From Morchella semilibera (taxonomy: Eukaryota > Ascomycota > Pezizomycetes > Pezizales > Morchellaceae), in the NCBI GenBank assembly GCA_009192285.1, contig WBVU01000021.1, forward strand, positions 504,218 to 568,217: a stretch of DNA of 64,000 bases. The letters are read 5' to 3'. Under the pieces are notes generated by a model. It was not told the DNA's origin and did no database searches. It saw only the letters and a program-made list of their open reading frames with translations. Both the position numbers and the translations under genes were made by a program. Of this stretch, positions 48,501 to 58,533 are shown piece by piece; position 1 is the stretch's first letter, and each line of letters starts with the position of its first letter.

Positions 48501-49348
48501 GGGAAGATCGTATCATTGACGACACCGTGATCATGCGCATCACACAGAGACATATCGGAGGGGGCGGCTGAGATTGAGGTGTTTTGTTTGTGTAAATGTG
48601 GGGCCGGGGGGGCGGGCGCAACTTCGTCACCAGGCGGTTCGCTATTTAAGAGTTCAGCCTCAGATTCCATCACAATATCTGAGCTGATATAATGCGGCGA
48701 ATATGGTGAATGCGAATCTAATGAAAGTGGTGAATGTAGTGATACTGGTGAATGTAGCTCGGAATCTAGATCCCCCTCGTTCCTCTCCAATATCTCAGGC
48801 TCTCGAAGTGCCTCAGGGTCAGGATCTGTATCTGCATTTGAGCTTGTCGCATGAAGAATCTCCTGAGCATGATTATATGAACTGGCGTGAGCTATACTTG
48901 CATCAATATCTGAGTCTGTATCTGAACTGATACGTGGTAATTGGAGTGACGGTCGATCGTGCTCTTCTTGATACTCAGCATCTGGAAGTACATCATTATC
49001 AGATGGGAGTGAAACTTGAAGTGGTTCCTCCGAACCAGATGAAGGGGCAGGAGGTTCTTCTAATTCCGGGTAGATGTCCTCCCCCGGCTCTAAGTTCGTA
49101 TATGTATCCGATGGGACTGGGTGCTGCTGTTGGCGGACATGTGGATGCGATACGTATACCCGTACCGGCGCGCCTTGTATATTTCTGGATTGAGATAGTG
49201 CTTGATTTCGGAGTTCGTCCCGTCTAAACACAAAATGTCTGTTCCATTCACGGCGGCTTCTAATGATATGAGGAACTCCGGTGCCATACATTGAACAGTC
49301 GCATGCTACCGGGACGAACGTTGCACGGGGGTGTGAACGTGAGGCCAT
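45511..49348 (-). pseudogene. tnp2-family (CACTA/EnSpm) transposase, one in-frame TGA
   Basis: Exons, in coding order: 49348-47633, 47570-47318, 47258-45511; introns 62 and 59 bp with consistent phase; 1,239 codons. The N-terminal ~430 residues are Ser/Asp/Pro-rich. A zinc-finger-like CCVNSC...CTIC lies at ~447-467. Then come LSLDGVKIFKS (D ~554), LPPKIRY and GFIPGPNNPKDIHSFLFP, GADMPA (D ~645), a cysteine-rich CPYCNC, YCPLKPP and DVMHLW. These are the hallmarks of fungal Transposase_21/tnp2 proteins, with the first two acidic catalytic residues probably D554 and D645. Codon 758 (46956-46954) is TGA, directly before ENIIPDLCELWRG in the same frame, so a conserved motif is split. The other 1,238 codons are open. 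Cuts and joins the element ends if functional. Confidence 0.85.
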
Positions 49349-49535
49349 GATTATAATATCGGATGGATCGATCTATAGATATAGCTTATATTATAGCTAG
49401 CTATGTGCATGTGTGGCCGTGGACGTGGCAGTGGCCGTGGTGTTGAGGATATATCGATATGCCGACCCCACATAAAGGTGGGGCATGCATATGCAAGAGC
49501 CACTATACCAAATATAGAACTGAAACGACTATCTA

Positions 49536-49961
49536 TAGTTTATTTAAACCACACGGGAGGGTTATGGTTTAAATAAACCACGCGCTGTGTGGGCTGTAGT
49601 TTATTTAAACCACACGCGATATGATTGTGGTTTATTTAAACTACAGGAAATGGTTGTGGTTTACTTAAACCACACGCTGCATGGGTTGTGGTTTACTTAA
49701 ACCACACGCTGCGTGGGTTGTGGTTTACTTAAACCACACGCTGCGTGGGTTGTGGTTTACTTAAACCACACGCTGCGTGGGTTGTGGTTTACTTAAACCA
49801 CACGCTGCGTGGGTTGTGGTTTATTTAAACCACAAAGAAAGGGCATGGTTTATTTAAACCACAACTTAAACCACATCGTGGTTTAAGTTAAACCACACAG
49901 TGTACTCTTAAACCACAAAGTTGTTTATTTAAACCACATCGTAGTTTAGGTTAAACCACAC
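49536..49961. repeat. Right subterminal palindrome array
   Basis: About 14 copies of GTGGTTTA-N2-TAAACCAC or close variants. Five lie in perfect or near-perfect 32-bp tandem units from 49655 to 49814 (GTGGTTTA-CT-TAAACCAC then ACGCTGCGTGGGTT); the others are spaced irregularly with TT or AA spacers. The palindrome arms match those of the left array, but the tandem unit length and linker differ (32 versus 22 bp). The array lies 190 bp upstream of the transposase start codon, so it probably overlaps its promoter. Confidence 0.85.
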
Positions 49962-49986
49962 TGGTAGGAACGCTTGTACCACAGGG
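49962..49986 (-). repeat. Right terminal inverted repeat
   Basis: Reading inward from 49986: CCCTGTGGTACAAGCGTTCC. Thirteen bases are identical to the left end and it is followed by the palindrome array. CTTT immediately outside repeats the left flank. Confidence 0.8.
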
Positions 49987-50370
49987 CTTTTAAGCCACCG
50001 TCGCCTGCAGAAAAAAAAGATCGGCAAAAAAAAACAATCCTCTACCTGCCATACTAGGTTGGTAAACGCGGTTAGGGACACCTCCCTCAACACCCCCTAC
50101 GAGATATCCTTTGATATCGACTCCGAAGGCGGCGAAGATGTTATTCTAGATACCCCGACCTCTGCCGTACGCACCTCCGCCGTGCGCACCTCCGCCGCTG
50201 AACGCACCTCCAACACCGCGCGCATGCCTGGTTCGCTAGGATCGCCTACTCCCCCCCGCCGCCCAGGTGCTTCCGGAAGTCTCCATGGTGCTTCACAGCT
50301 CAGTAACGCCTCATCCAGTCAGCGTCGCCGTCGCAGGGCTCTACCGGGCGAAGGTGAAGTGGTGGATTGA
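49987..50370 (+). pseudogene. Open frame running from the transposon junction (fragment?)
   Basis: One plus-strand frame stays open from the first base after the transposon to a TGA at 50370 (about 127 codons). It has no ATG at its head. It contains a lysine-rich KKK region, an acidic DIDSEGGEDV stretch, a repeated TSAVR motif and an Arg-rich RRRRR segment near the end. The composition looks coding, but no family is recognised. It may be the 3' part of a gene cut by the transposon; the left flank gives no clear matching 5' part. Confidence 0.25.
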
Positions 50371-52949
50371 AGGAGAAATTGCAGAAACCCAATACTAAGA
50401 CTAATCACCATAGAAACACCATACTATAGAATAGTCATGTCTGCGCATATCTAATACCAAATAAAAGTCATTTTTTATGAAACACAGCCATAACAGCGCT
50501 TAGCGCTTGGTCTCATCATTAGGTGTTCCTAGCTAGGTTCCCCATCGGTCCGCTCTCTCCCGCTTCTCTCTAGCAACAATCAATCATCGTTCATTGGTTC
50601 GAATAGTTTAGTTCCAGCAGAGTGAACCATGATTTATCAAAACTTCCACCTCCTATCATAAACAAATCAAATTTCTATTTTACATACACTGGCCTTCATG
50701 GTTGGATTGTCTACAAATATCGGCGGAGTGCTCATGATCACCTACTCAGTTTGATTTCGCTCTATGTCTACTACAGATGCGTTCTAACGCGGAGAGCCCA
50801 CCTCCACTACCTCCATAAACCGAGGGGTTGGCTGTGCATAGTTGGCAGGTTTCATTATCGGCGGGCTCCATTTCGGCCAGTAAAGAGCCTCGGCTAGTTC
50901 CTATGATACTGATTGTGTGGGGTAGACCGGGAGTTGTAAAGGAGTATGTGTAGTTGTATTAGTAAGCGAGATTGAGGCTGAGGTTAGGCGAGTTGCATGT
51001 TATGTACAGAGTGGACACGAAGCTAGTGGCAAGGAGAGACAAATGTCTACCTCAGGATAGTTAAGAAGGGCGAGGCTTAACCCTTCCTTGAGTAGCATTT
51101 ATTCTTTAAGGTACTTTACATTGTTAGTGGAACTCGTGTCGCACCGTTCAGTGACGCAGTGCATGGGAGAGATAGTCAATTCACCACCACGGAGGAAGAG
51201 GCACCCAGCGTTAAACAGCGCATCCGGACGGGCCTCGAGGCTACACACATCATTACCCTCTACGCTGAGGATGGGCGGGCGAAGAATACATCGAGCCCAA
51301 AGGCATGATGAGGAATTAATAAGCGGGGAGACTCAATTGGTTTGTTACTACGGGGTGAGGTGTCAAGAGGGGGGGGGGTGTCAAGGGGGGCTGTCAAGGG
51401 GGATAATATACATCCAACCTGCCCGAAGCTAATGAGAAGAATAACCTAAGCATGGCGGGGGGACCTTTTTCTTCCTCCATTAGGGGACTAAAGACAAAAG
51501 GTTGGTTTTAAAAAGTCTACAACTCCTCTTCATCGATTTCTAGGCCTTTCTCGGGGGGCCACGTATTGGAAGCAGCATCTAAAAATCACTCTTATCTAAT
51601 CCCCCCCCGGATGATTCTATTCACCCTCTTACTATCCTCTGAAAAAACGAGAAAGAAGGGAGAACACCGAGCCCAAGCCGTTCAGGCGGTCCTTAAACAG
51701 AAGATTCCTTACCGGAGACAAGCAGTGTTTCGCATTATTGCGTTACCCCAAACCTAGCGCTGAGAAGCTATTGACTTGCTGTATACAAGGTTCTTCAGCA
51801 GTGCGAAACAGATCTCCTTAGATGAGGACACAAGAGGCAACCCTGCACCCAAATCATCGCTGTTGGGATTAAGTCAATACAAACCCTTATCCTTATCCCC
51901 GGTTCCGGTGGCGATGTGTTAACAGCAAGGTGCAGGGCGCACAAATACCACCCGCAGGTGAAATGCAAAGGTGTGCTAGGGGAGAAGCATTGGGAGAAAT
52001 GAAGATCTTACCGGTAAGTACTGGTCCCCAGCGGAAATACAATCACATTACTGATTATCACGAGTTAGTAGTAACAAACACCCCTCTGCTAGTGAGTGTT
52101 ACACTGTTGCTGGGCTGACCATCCTCCGGGTCCTGTCAGCAGTACGATGTACGGCCAATATCTGCAAGGTACATAGGTTGGAAGTAGCTCAAGCGGCCAG
52201 GGTCACCCCGTAGGTTTCCCAGGAGGAGGAAAGCATCTAGGTAGTTCACCTACAGATACATGTGTTTGCGGGCTCTTTGCGCAACTGAGTTACGTGGGAG
52301 GAAACATAGCTGAGTCAGAGGTATCCACGGCTGCCGTCCGGAGTCCCAAAAATTAGGTGGAGTACCAATGTGAGCAGAAAGGAGGGCAGCAGCACTTGAA
52401 ATTCATCTCCGGTTAGTCCTGTGAGGATGGGGGTCGTACGCAATCGAATAACCAGGTAAGGTTTCTTGTTCAGGGAGGACTGTATGTATATGATTCCCGG
52501 GGGGAAGGTCCTGCGCGTTGCTCAATGACATGGTAAGTTGTAAAGGAGCAGGAGTTGCATTATGGAGGGTCTTTAGCCTGGCAAAGCCTGACAGAACGAT
52601 TACTGCACAATATATATTTATGAACAATATGGAATCCAGTGGGGCTGGATTCTTTACCCGTTCCGGTGAAATCTATGGTAGACCCAGCGTATTCTGCCCC
52701 ACCCCCCCCCCCCCCACCTTGCTGGGGGTGTCCTATACTTATCTGGCTCTTGCAATGTTAACCAGGTTCAGAAAACACTACTACTCCCATTCCTATTATT
52801 AAATTGTACATACATAGCAAATGGTAAGTAACATAAGACACGCCAAGCTCGTGGCTTACATGCATCAAACCCTTGCATTACGCACCCTGTCCTAGTGCAC
52901 TTAGACGCGCGTAATGAGGGGTGGTTCAAAGACCACCCCGGAAAGTCTA
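50371..52949. other. No supportable gene
   Basis: 2.6 kb with only short unrecognised frames. A 14-C tract lies at 52702-52715, and G-rich slippage-type DNA around 51370 ('aggggggggggtgtcaaggggggctgtcaaggg', interrupted). Confidence 0.45.
52702..52715 (+). repeat. Poly-C tract (14 C)
   Basis: An uninterrupted run of 14 C, 250 bp before the first 2.3-kb tandem unit. Confidence 0.9.
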
Positions 52950-52957
52950 CAGCGTGA

Positions 52958-53030
52958 GGTCCGGTCTCATAACGGTTAAAGCGTCGCCTTCCCACGCTGG
53001 ACGACACCCGTTCGATTCAGCAAGCATCCA
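52958..53030 (+). tRNA. tRNA-like (Gly-like) block, unit 1
   Basis: GTCTCATAACGGTTAAAGC resembles the A-box/D-arm of tRNA-Gly, and CCGTTCGATTC is close to the B-box consensus. Around the would-be anticodon, AGCGT and ACGCT can pair with CGCCTTCCC between. The acceptor ends do not pair, so this is a tRNA-derived repeat head rather than a working tRNA. Confidence 0.35.
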
Positions 53031-53086
53031 TTATTGAAATTGGACTGGCCGGCCCTGGGTGATACACCTGGGGTCGAGACAGACTA

Positions 53087-53133
53087 CTCGCTGTTACGGT
53101 TACGGGCGAATGAATAAATACCGTAACAGTGAG
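53087..53133 (+). other. Stem-loop, 14-bp stem (unit 1)
   Basis: CTCGCTGTTACGGT (53087-53100) pairs with ACCGTAACAGTGAG (53120-53133), with one G-T pair around a 19-nt loop. The same hairpin, perfect, occurs in unit 2. Confidence 0.7.
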
Positions 53134-53419
53134 GAACTGTTTTTTGTGTTCCTAGTTTGTGCTCCATTGTTTTGATGAGCCGAGAGCTAGCATTGACCGG
53201 AGTTTAAGGATGGGAGCTTGAGCCTATCGCGGGATAACCATGTGGCCGGCCAAAGAACACAGGATTAAATGATGAGTCTTTTAGGTATGTTTAATGGATG
53301 ATATTGGCGCTGGGGGCAGCCCTCCTAGCTTTCTACCTATCTTCTAGTGACCGTTACGGTCTTCCCCGACAGAGCATCTCTGGCACTGCCGCTAAGGCGC
53401 CTTACCATAGCCCCCCCCC

Positions 53420-53780
53420 CCTTCCCAAAAAAAAATACAACACCTGAGAAAACAAAAACTCAAAAACGCAAAGAACGCGGGGGCACAGAAAACATAAAAA
53501 ACATAAAAAACAGGAGATCACATACAACACGGAAGCACGGAAACAATTGAAGCACGGAAGAAAAGAAAACACAGACGGACAGAAAAGCACAAAAGAAAAA
53601 ACACAAGAGGAGAAAACACAGGAAAAGCCACAGAGTAAGATACACAAGGAAGAATGGATAGAAAATACATAAACACACAAAAAACCACAAAATAAAAACC
53701 CCCAAGAAAGAAAAAAAAGCAGCAGCAGCCCCCCACGCCAGAAAGATCAACATACCCCACACACAACACAAACCGCGCCT
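53420..53780 (+). other. T-depleted, A/C-rich tract (unit 1)
   Basis: About 360 bp following a poly-C run in which the plus strand contains very few T. The long minus-strand ORFs here (F/C/V-rich) are produced by this composition and are not genes. A comparable tract lies in unit 2. Confidence 0.7.
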
Positions 53781-55285
53781 CCATGCAAAGCTCCATCGGT
53801 AGATGGCCCAGGGGGAGTTCGGTGATCTCTATAGAGAAGAATCACCATAATACCCCATAACTGCGACTCTAGACCTGCACTCCCCCAAACATAACACCCG
53901 TACCGTACCAACCTGGAGTCTAGATACTTAGTTCCTCAATACCCTAGCGTAACTATATATACCCATAGGATTTAATTCTTCACAATTCCAACTTTGCCAT
54001 TTTTCCTCTCAACACCCCAGCTGCCATAACAGTAATGATAAAACATAGTCCTTGTAACCGTCCGCAATAAACCACAATAGTAACTTGGGAGGTTTCGTGG
54101 GGGGCTGCCCAGGTATCCGATGCGTTTCTACTCTCTAGGAAGGGATAATTACTACGTAGTCGGCATCGATAATAACACAAACTACTCCTCGTTCCTATAT
54201 ATTCGTAGACGCCTATATCCCATATAGTTATTTATCAAAAGACCCGGAAAAGCAACTAGTATATTGTAATACCTGTTTGCTAGTTCTGTACCAGGAGACA
54301 ACCGTTGTTCCCATGTATCTTTCATTTATAAATATATAAAACCTGTTAATTATAGTTTATATACTTCACCTAGTCAGTCAGTCACGTCTCGTACTATTTA
54401 GTACCCCCTACAGTCAGATTACAACATGGACACGATTACTGATGTAAACAAAAAAAAAAATTACCACATGGACCATGGCTTGTATCGAGTGACATCTAAT
54501 GAAGCACAATCGCGAGTGATACCGTATGACATATTGAACGCGAGTGAGAATATATGAAGCAAACGATTCTCGTCTATCTTTCCAATATTGGGGATGGCTC
54601 TAGGCCCTCAGAGATGCGGAATGCCTATAGTCTCTGATAAAGACCCATTCGCTCTGACCTATTTAGGACCGTATCAAATAGGGCAGAAATAATAGTATCG
54701 ACGAAACGTCATAACTAAGTAGAGCCACTAGGGTGATAGCCGCGGGCCAGGACTTACCCGACTTAAATAACACTTGTTCTTTAATTCACATACCCGATGG
54801 AATGAAAGTGATCTACGGGCAATAAGAAAATTTCTTTCCTGTTCGGGGGTTAGGGTATGGAAGTTAACGATACTGCCTGTCAGCCGATTGCGAACTAAAC
54901 CCCCAGTACTCAGACAACATCGAAATATCAGCATCCCGTGGTCGCGGGAGTCGGAGTGAATGCAGCTTGAGAGCCTCGATATGGAGAACATAGCTCATAT
55001 GGCGGAAGTGCAACCGTGATTGGAGATGTAGTTTCTGTTCTAGCTAGACTGAGAGTTTTATACCAAGAGCAATACCCTGCCATGAGGCTATGGCTGTGCG
55101 GTGACGCTATGGTATGCCCCTGCAAGGCTGCATCAGGCAGTAGCGTATATACTCCCTCCGTTGTAATATATATACCAGGTATGCCTATACCCGCACTGCA
55201 GCCTCAGTAGTCATCTTTAGCGCGCACAGACGATCACGAGGCACGGGGAGGGCCAAATTCTAGTTCCCAGAACCCAGCAGCGTGA

Positions 55286-55358
55286 GGTCCGGTCTCATAA
55301 CGGTTAAAGCGTCGCCTTCCCACGCTGGACGACACCCGTTCGATTCAGCAAGCATCCA
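55286..55358 (+). tRNA. tRNA-like (Gly-like) block, unit 2
   Basis: Identical to the block in unit 1 across the A-box-like, anticodon-like and B-box-like segments. This block is better conserved than the rest of the unit, but the acceptor ends do not pair. Confidence 0.35.
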
Positions 55359-55414
55359 GGATCAAAACTGGACCGGCCGGCCCTGGGGAATATCCCTGGG
55401 GTCGAGGCAGACTA

Positions 55415-55461
55415 CTCACTGTTACGGTTACGGGCGAATGAATAAATACCGTAACAGTGAG
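55415..55461 (+). other. Stem-loop, perfect 14-bp stem (unit 2)
   Basis: CTCACTGTTACGGT (55415-55428) is exactly complementary to ACCGTAACAGTGAG (55448-55461) around a 19-nt loop TACGGGCGAATGAATAAAT. The pairing is improved relative to unit 1. Confidence 0.75.
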
Positions 55462-55708
55462 GAACTGCTTTTTTGATTTTAGTTCCTACTCCATTGCTTT
55501 GGTGCGCCTAGGGCTAGCATTGGCGGGGTTTTCGGAACTAGAACTTGGGCCTATCGCGAGATAACCATGCAGCCGGCCAAAGAGGGGAGAAATTATTCAT
55601 GAGTTGGAGCCGGAAACAGCCTTCATCGCTTTCTACCTATGCCCTAGTGATAGTTATGTTTTCTCCCAATCGGTTATCCTTAGTGCCGCCGCCAGGGCCC
55701 CACCAACA

Positions 55709-55726
55709 CCCCCCCCCCCCCCCCCC
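55709..55726 (+). repeat. Poly-C tract (18 C)
   Basis: The longest C run in the window, at the start of the T-poor region of unit 2 (55727-55990). Confidence 0.9.
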
Positions 55727-57632
55727 AAAGAGGAGGAGGGGGGGGAGAAACGCGGGAGAAACGAAAAAACACAGAAAGATGAAAAGAAGCAATGGACGGA
55801 AACGAAAACACAGCGGGACAGAGGAAAACACAAAAGCAGAAAAACACGGAGGAAAAAAACGCGAGAGAACAAAAAAAACACAAGGGAAGAGAAAGAAGAA
55901 ACACATGACAGGGGAAAGAGTGACAAAATAACAATCCCCCCAAAGCGAAAAAGCAGCAGCAGCCCACCACACCACAAAGCGTAGCGTACCCCCACACACA
56001 ACACAAACCGCCCTCCACACAAAGCCCCATAGGTTTGTAGATGGCCCAGGGGGAGTTCGGTGATCACCTCCATAGAGGAAATATGCCATAGCCCACCCCC
56101 CCTAAACATAACACCCGTACCGTACCGACCTGGAGTCTAGATACTTGGTCCCTCAATACCCTAGCGTTATGATACCCAAGAACCTAATTCTGTACAATCA
56201 CTCCCAACTTTGCCATTTTTCCTCTCAACACCACAGCCTCCATAGCGGCAATGACAAACATAATTCTGGTAATCCTAGGCAATGGCCCCTTATCGCAAAG
56301 GCGCTTCGTGGCGGGCTATCCAGGTCCCCGCTATGCTTCTACTCTTAGGTAGGGGATACTTTCTACGTAGTCGGCATCGATAATAACACAATTAACGCTT
56401 CTACATTATTATATATTCACGGACGCCGATACTCCATGCAAAATATCTATTCAATGGTTCATCAGGGAACAGCCGGTGCGTTGTAATGCGTGTTGCTTCC
56501 GTGCCAGGAGACAGCCATTGTGTCTCTAATATTGGCCCATGCTCCAGTACATGTTACTACCACTAGGACACAGTGCGTTTCGTTTATTAGTATATGGGAC
56601 CTACACAAGTAGCCGGTCAAACAACCATGCCCCATACTGTCCAGCACCCCCCCCCCTCAGTCAGATTCCAAAATGGACCATGGCTTGTATCGAGTGATAT
56701 CTAAGAAGCACTATCTCGAGTGATACCTTATACACATTGAATGTAAGTGAGAATCCATGAAGGAAACGATTCTCGGCTACCGCTCCAATATCAGGGATGG
56801 CTCTTAGCCCTTGCAGATTTTACGCTCTCGCCTATTCAGGGCCGTATTGAATGGGGCAGGGGTAATTGTATCGGCCGAATCCCATAACTAAGTAGACCTA
56901 AGATGATAGCCGCGGACAAGGCATTAGTTTAAATAACATTTCTTCCTTCACATACCTCATCCACCGGCAATAATAATTTTCTGGTTCGGGGGTTAGGGTA
57001 CGGAACAACCGATTGCAAACCAGACCCCCGCTACTCAAACAACGCTGCACGAACTATTAGCATCCCGGGGTTGCGGGAGTCGGGCTGAATACGACTTGAG
57101 ATAAGCAATATAGGAAACCTAGCCCATTCTCCGGAAGTGCAACCGTAATTAGAGACGTATTTGACTAGCTAGCTAGTAGTATTAATATAGCATGATGACG
57201 GCTGTTTTGACAATACGGTTCTTTTGGAGTAGCGCATGTTCAAGAACACTATATTTTTAGCTACAGTCCTTTTCCGAGAAGATGGCTTTTTAGAATAATG
57301 TCTGTTGAATAAATGACCTTTGTTTATGATTATAGAATTCATATGAAAACCGAATTAAACCAAGTGGAATGATCAAGTTTAGTTTTCGTAGAAGTGGCAT
57401 TACTACAGGACCACTATAACTCTGACCACACTTAGTTTTCCGCGCTATGCTAGAGTAAGCACTTGCAAGGCTGCGTCACACGGCACCATACACACTACCC
57501 TCAGTTGCAACACACACACTAGGTGACGCCTGTACCCGCACTGCAGCCTTAGTAGTCATCCCTAGCGCGCACAGACGCGCGCACAGACGACCGCGGGCAA
57601 GGGGCGGGTCAAATACTAGTTCCCAGAAACCA

Positions 57633-57790
57633 GCAGTGTGAGGTCCGGTCTCATAACGGTTAAAGCGTCGCCTTCCCACGCTGGACGACACCCGTTCGAT
57701 CCAGCAAGCATCCAGGATTAAAATTGGACTGGCCGGCCCTGCCCTGGGGTCGAGACAGACTACTCGCTGTTACGGTTACGGGCGAATGAA
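57633..57790 (+). repeat. Tandem unit 3, interrupted by the LTR element
   Basis: Carries the tRNA-like block (57641-57714, one change in the B box, GTTCGATCC) and the left arm of the stem-loop. It then stops in the loop after GGGCGAATGAA, where the LTR retrotransposon begins. The rest of the unit is expected beyond the window. Confidence 0.7.
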
Positions 57791-58487
57791 TGTTATAGGA
57801 TATCCGGGGTGTTGTGTTTAGAGTGTTGCAACGGGCGTGTAATTCAGAGTGATGGGTTGTGAAGAGAGTCGGTCGGGTAACCAACAAGGGTCTCGGTTAA
57901 ATATAATGGGGTTGCGCCATCCATGAGGGGTGCGTCGCAATAGTATGGGCTTGTTGGCTTACACGTTCTATTGCATGTGGGAGACTCTCCCTGAAAAAGC
58001 ATAGAAGCGGGGTAGGGTGCGTGGCACCTCTAACGTCCTATTGTATCGACGCCTTGGCTCTTGGAAGGTTGCACGGTCGCGGATAGTATGGGTTGTTTTA
58101 GGAAATAATGCCGATGCATGGAATCGGGAAGGTGTGAGAGGATAGAATGTTATGGAAGGAATTATGGCGTGATCTTAGATAGAAGACTCGTCTAGGTCTT
58201 GAGCCACTCATGTATAAATAGAAGCCTGATTGCCCTCGTCTTGTTGGAATCATCATCCTTCAAGAACTCAAGCGAGCGGAATCCGGTTTATCAAATTACA
58301 AAGTTTAAACGCTACAGAACTATTGCTTAGCAAAAAGCCATATCCCAATACTCTTCGGGATATCCCTTTACACTATTTGATACCTTATCCGATCGCTTAT
58401 CCTACGAGCATCCCCCTACTTCTTGAGAAGACTCTTCGCTTAAACAACTACCTTGTGTGATTGCTAGGTACGGATAGTACACGGGCA
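57791..58487 (+). repeat. Candidate 5' LTR
   Basis: Begins TG at the junction with the tandem unit and could end CA at 58487, two bases before TGG of a possible primer-binding site. It contains a TATA-type box near 58213. The 3' LTR is not in the window, so the right border rests only on the TG...CA rule. Confidence 0.4.
58213..58221 (+). promoter_or_regulatory. TATA box of the LTR
   Basis: TATAAATAG, about 320 bp upstream of the first gag ATG and inside the candidate LTR, the expected place for the element's promoter. Confidence 0.45.
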
Positions 58488-58489
58488 CT

Positions 58490-58505
58490 TGGTACGAGAA
58501 TAAGA
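58490..58505 (+). other. Candidate primer-binding site
   Basis: TGGTACGAGAATAAGA starts with TGG, complementary to a tRNA CCA end. The cognate tRNA was not identified. Confidence 0.3.
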
Positions 58506-58533
58506 AAAGTAGCGATCGAAGGAAGATAGTCAC

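Larger units (their letters stand above)
41802..49986 (-). mobile_element. CACTA-like DNA transposon, 8,185 bp, near-complete
   Basis: The left end CCCTGTGGTACAA (41802) is repeated in inverse at 49974-49986. CTTT lies immediately outside both ends (41798-41801 and 49987-49990), a 4-bp target duplication. Inside each end lie arrays of palindromes around GTGGTTTA/TAAACCAC. Between them are two spliced minus-strand genes: a tnp2-family transposase (45511-49348) and an AT-hook protein (42409-45303). Known CACTA/EnSpm elements also have short TIRs, subterminal repeat clusters, a 2-4 bp duplication and a transposase plus an accessory DNA-binding protein, so the assignment is strong. The terminal bases are CCCTG rather than CACTA. 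It is probably inactive because of a stop codon in the transposase. Confidence 0.85.
52950..55277 (+). repeat. 2.33-kb tandem unit 1
   Basis: Begins with 'cagcgtgaggtccggtctcataacgg' and runs 2,328 bp to the next copy of the same phrase. Collinear landmarks shared with unit 2, in order: a tRNA-like block, the stem-loop at 53086-53134, 'cgcgggataacc'-like text, a poly-C run with a T-poor region, 'gatggcccagggggagttcggtgatc', 'atggaccatggcttgtatcgag', 'cgatt(g)cgaac' and 'gcatcccg'. No convincing ORF is conserved between units, which argues against a coding unit. Confidence 0.75.
55278..57632 (+). repeat. 2.36-kb tandem unit 2
   Basis: 2,355 bp between successive copies of the head phrase. Collinear with unit 1 except near 57165-57445, where unit 2 has about 290 bp that unit 1 replaces with about 85 unrelated bp, and in the T-poor region, which is shorter here. 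The divergence (many substitutions and small indels) shows the duplication is old. Confidence 0.75.

Noticed and set aside
53402-53796. Minus-strand hydrophobic ORFs resembling membrane proteins
   Set aside because: Same T-depletion effect in tandem unit 1; not conserved as frames in unit 2.
55637-56109. Overlapping 116-151-codon minus-strand ORFs rich in F, C and V
   Set aside because: All three minus frames are open at once because the plus strand lacks T; composition effect, not coding.
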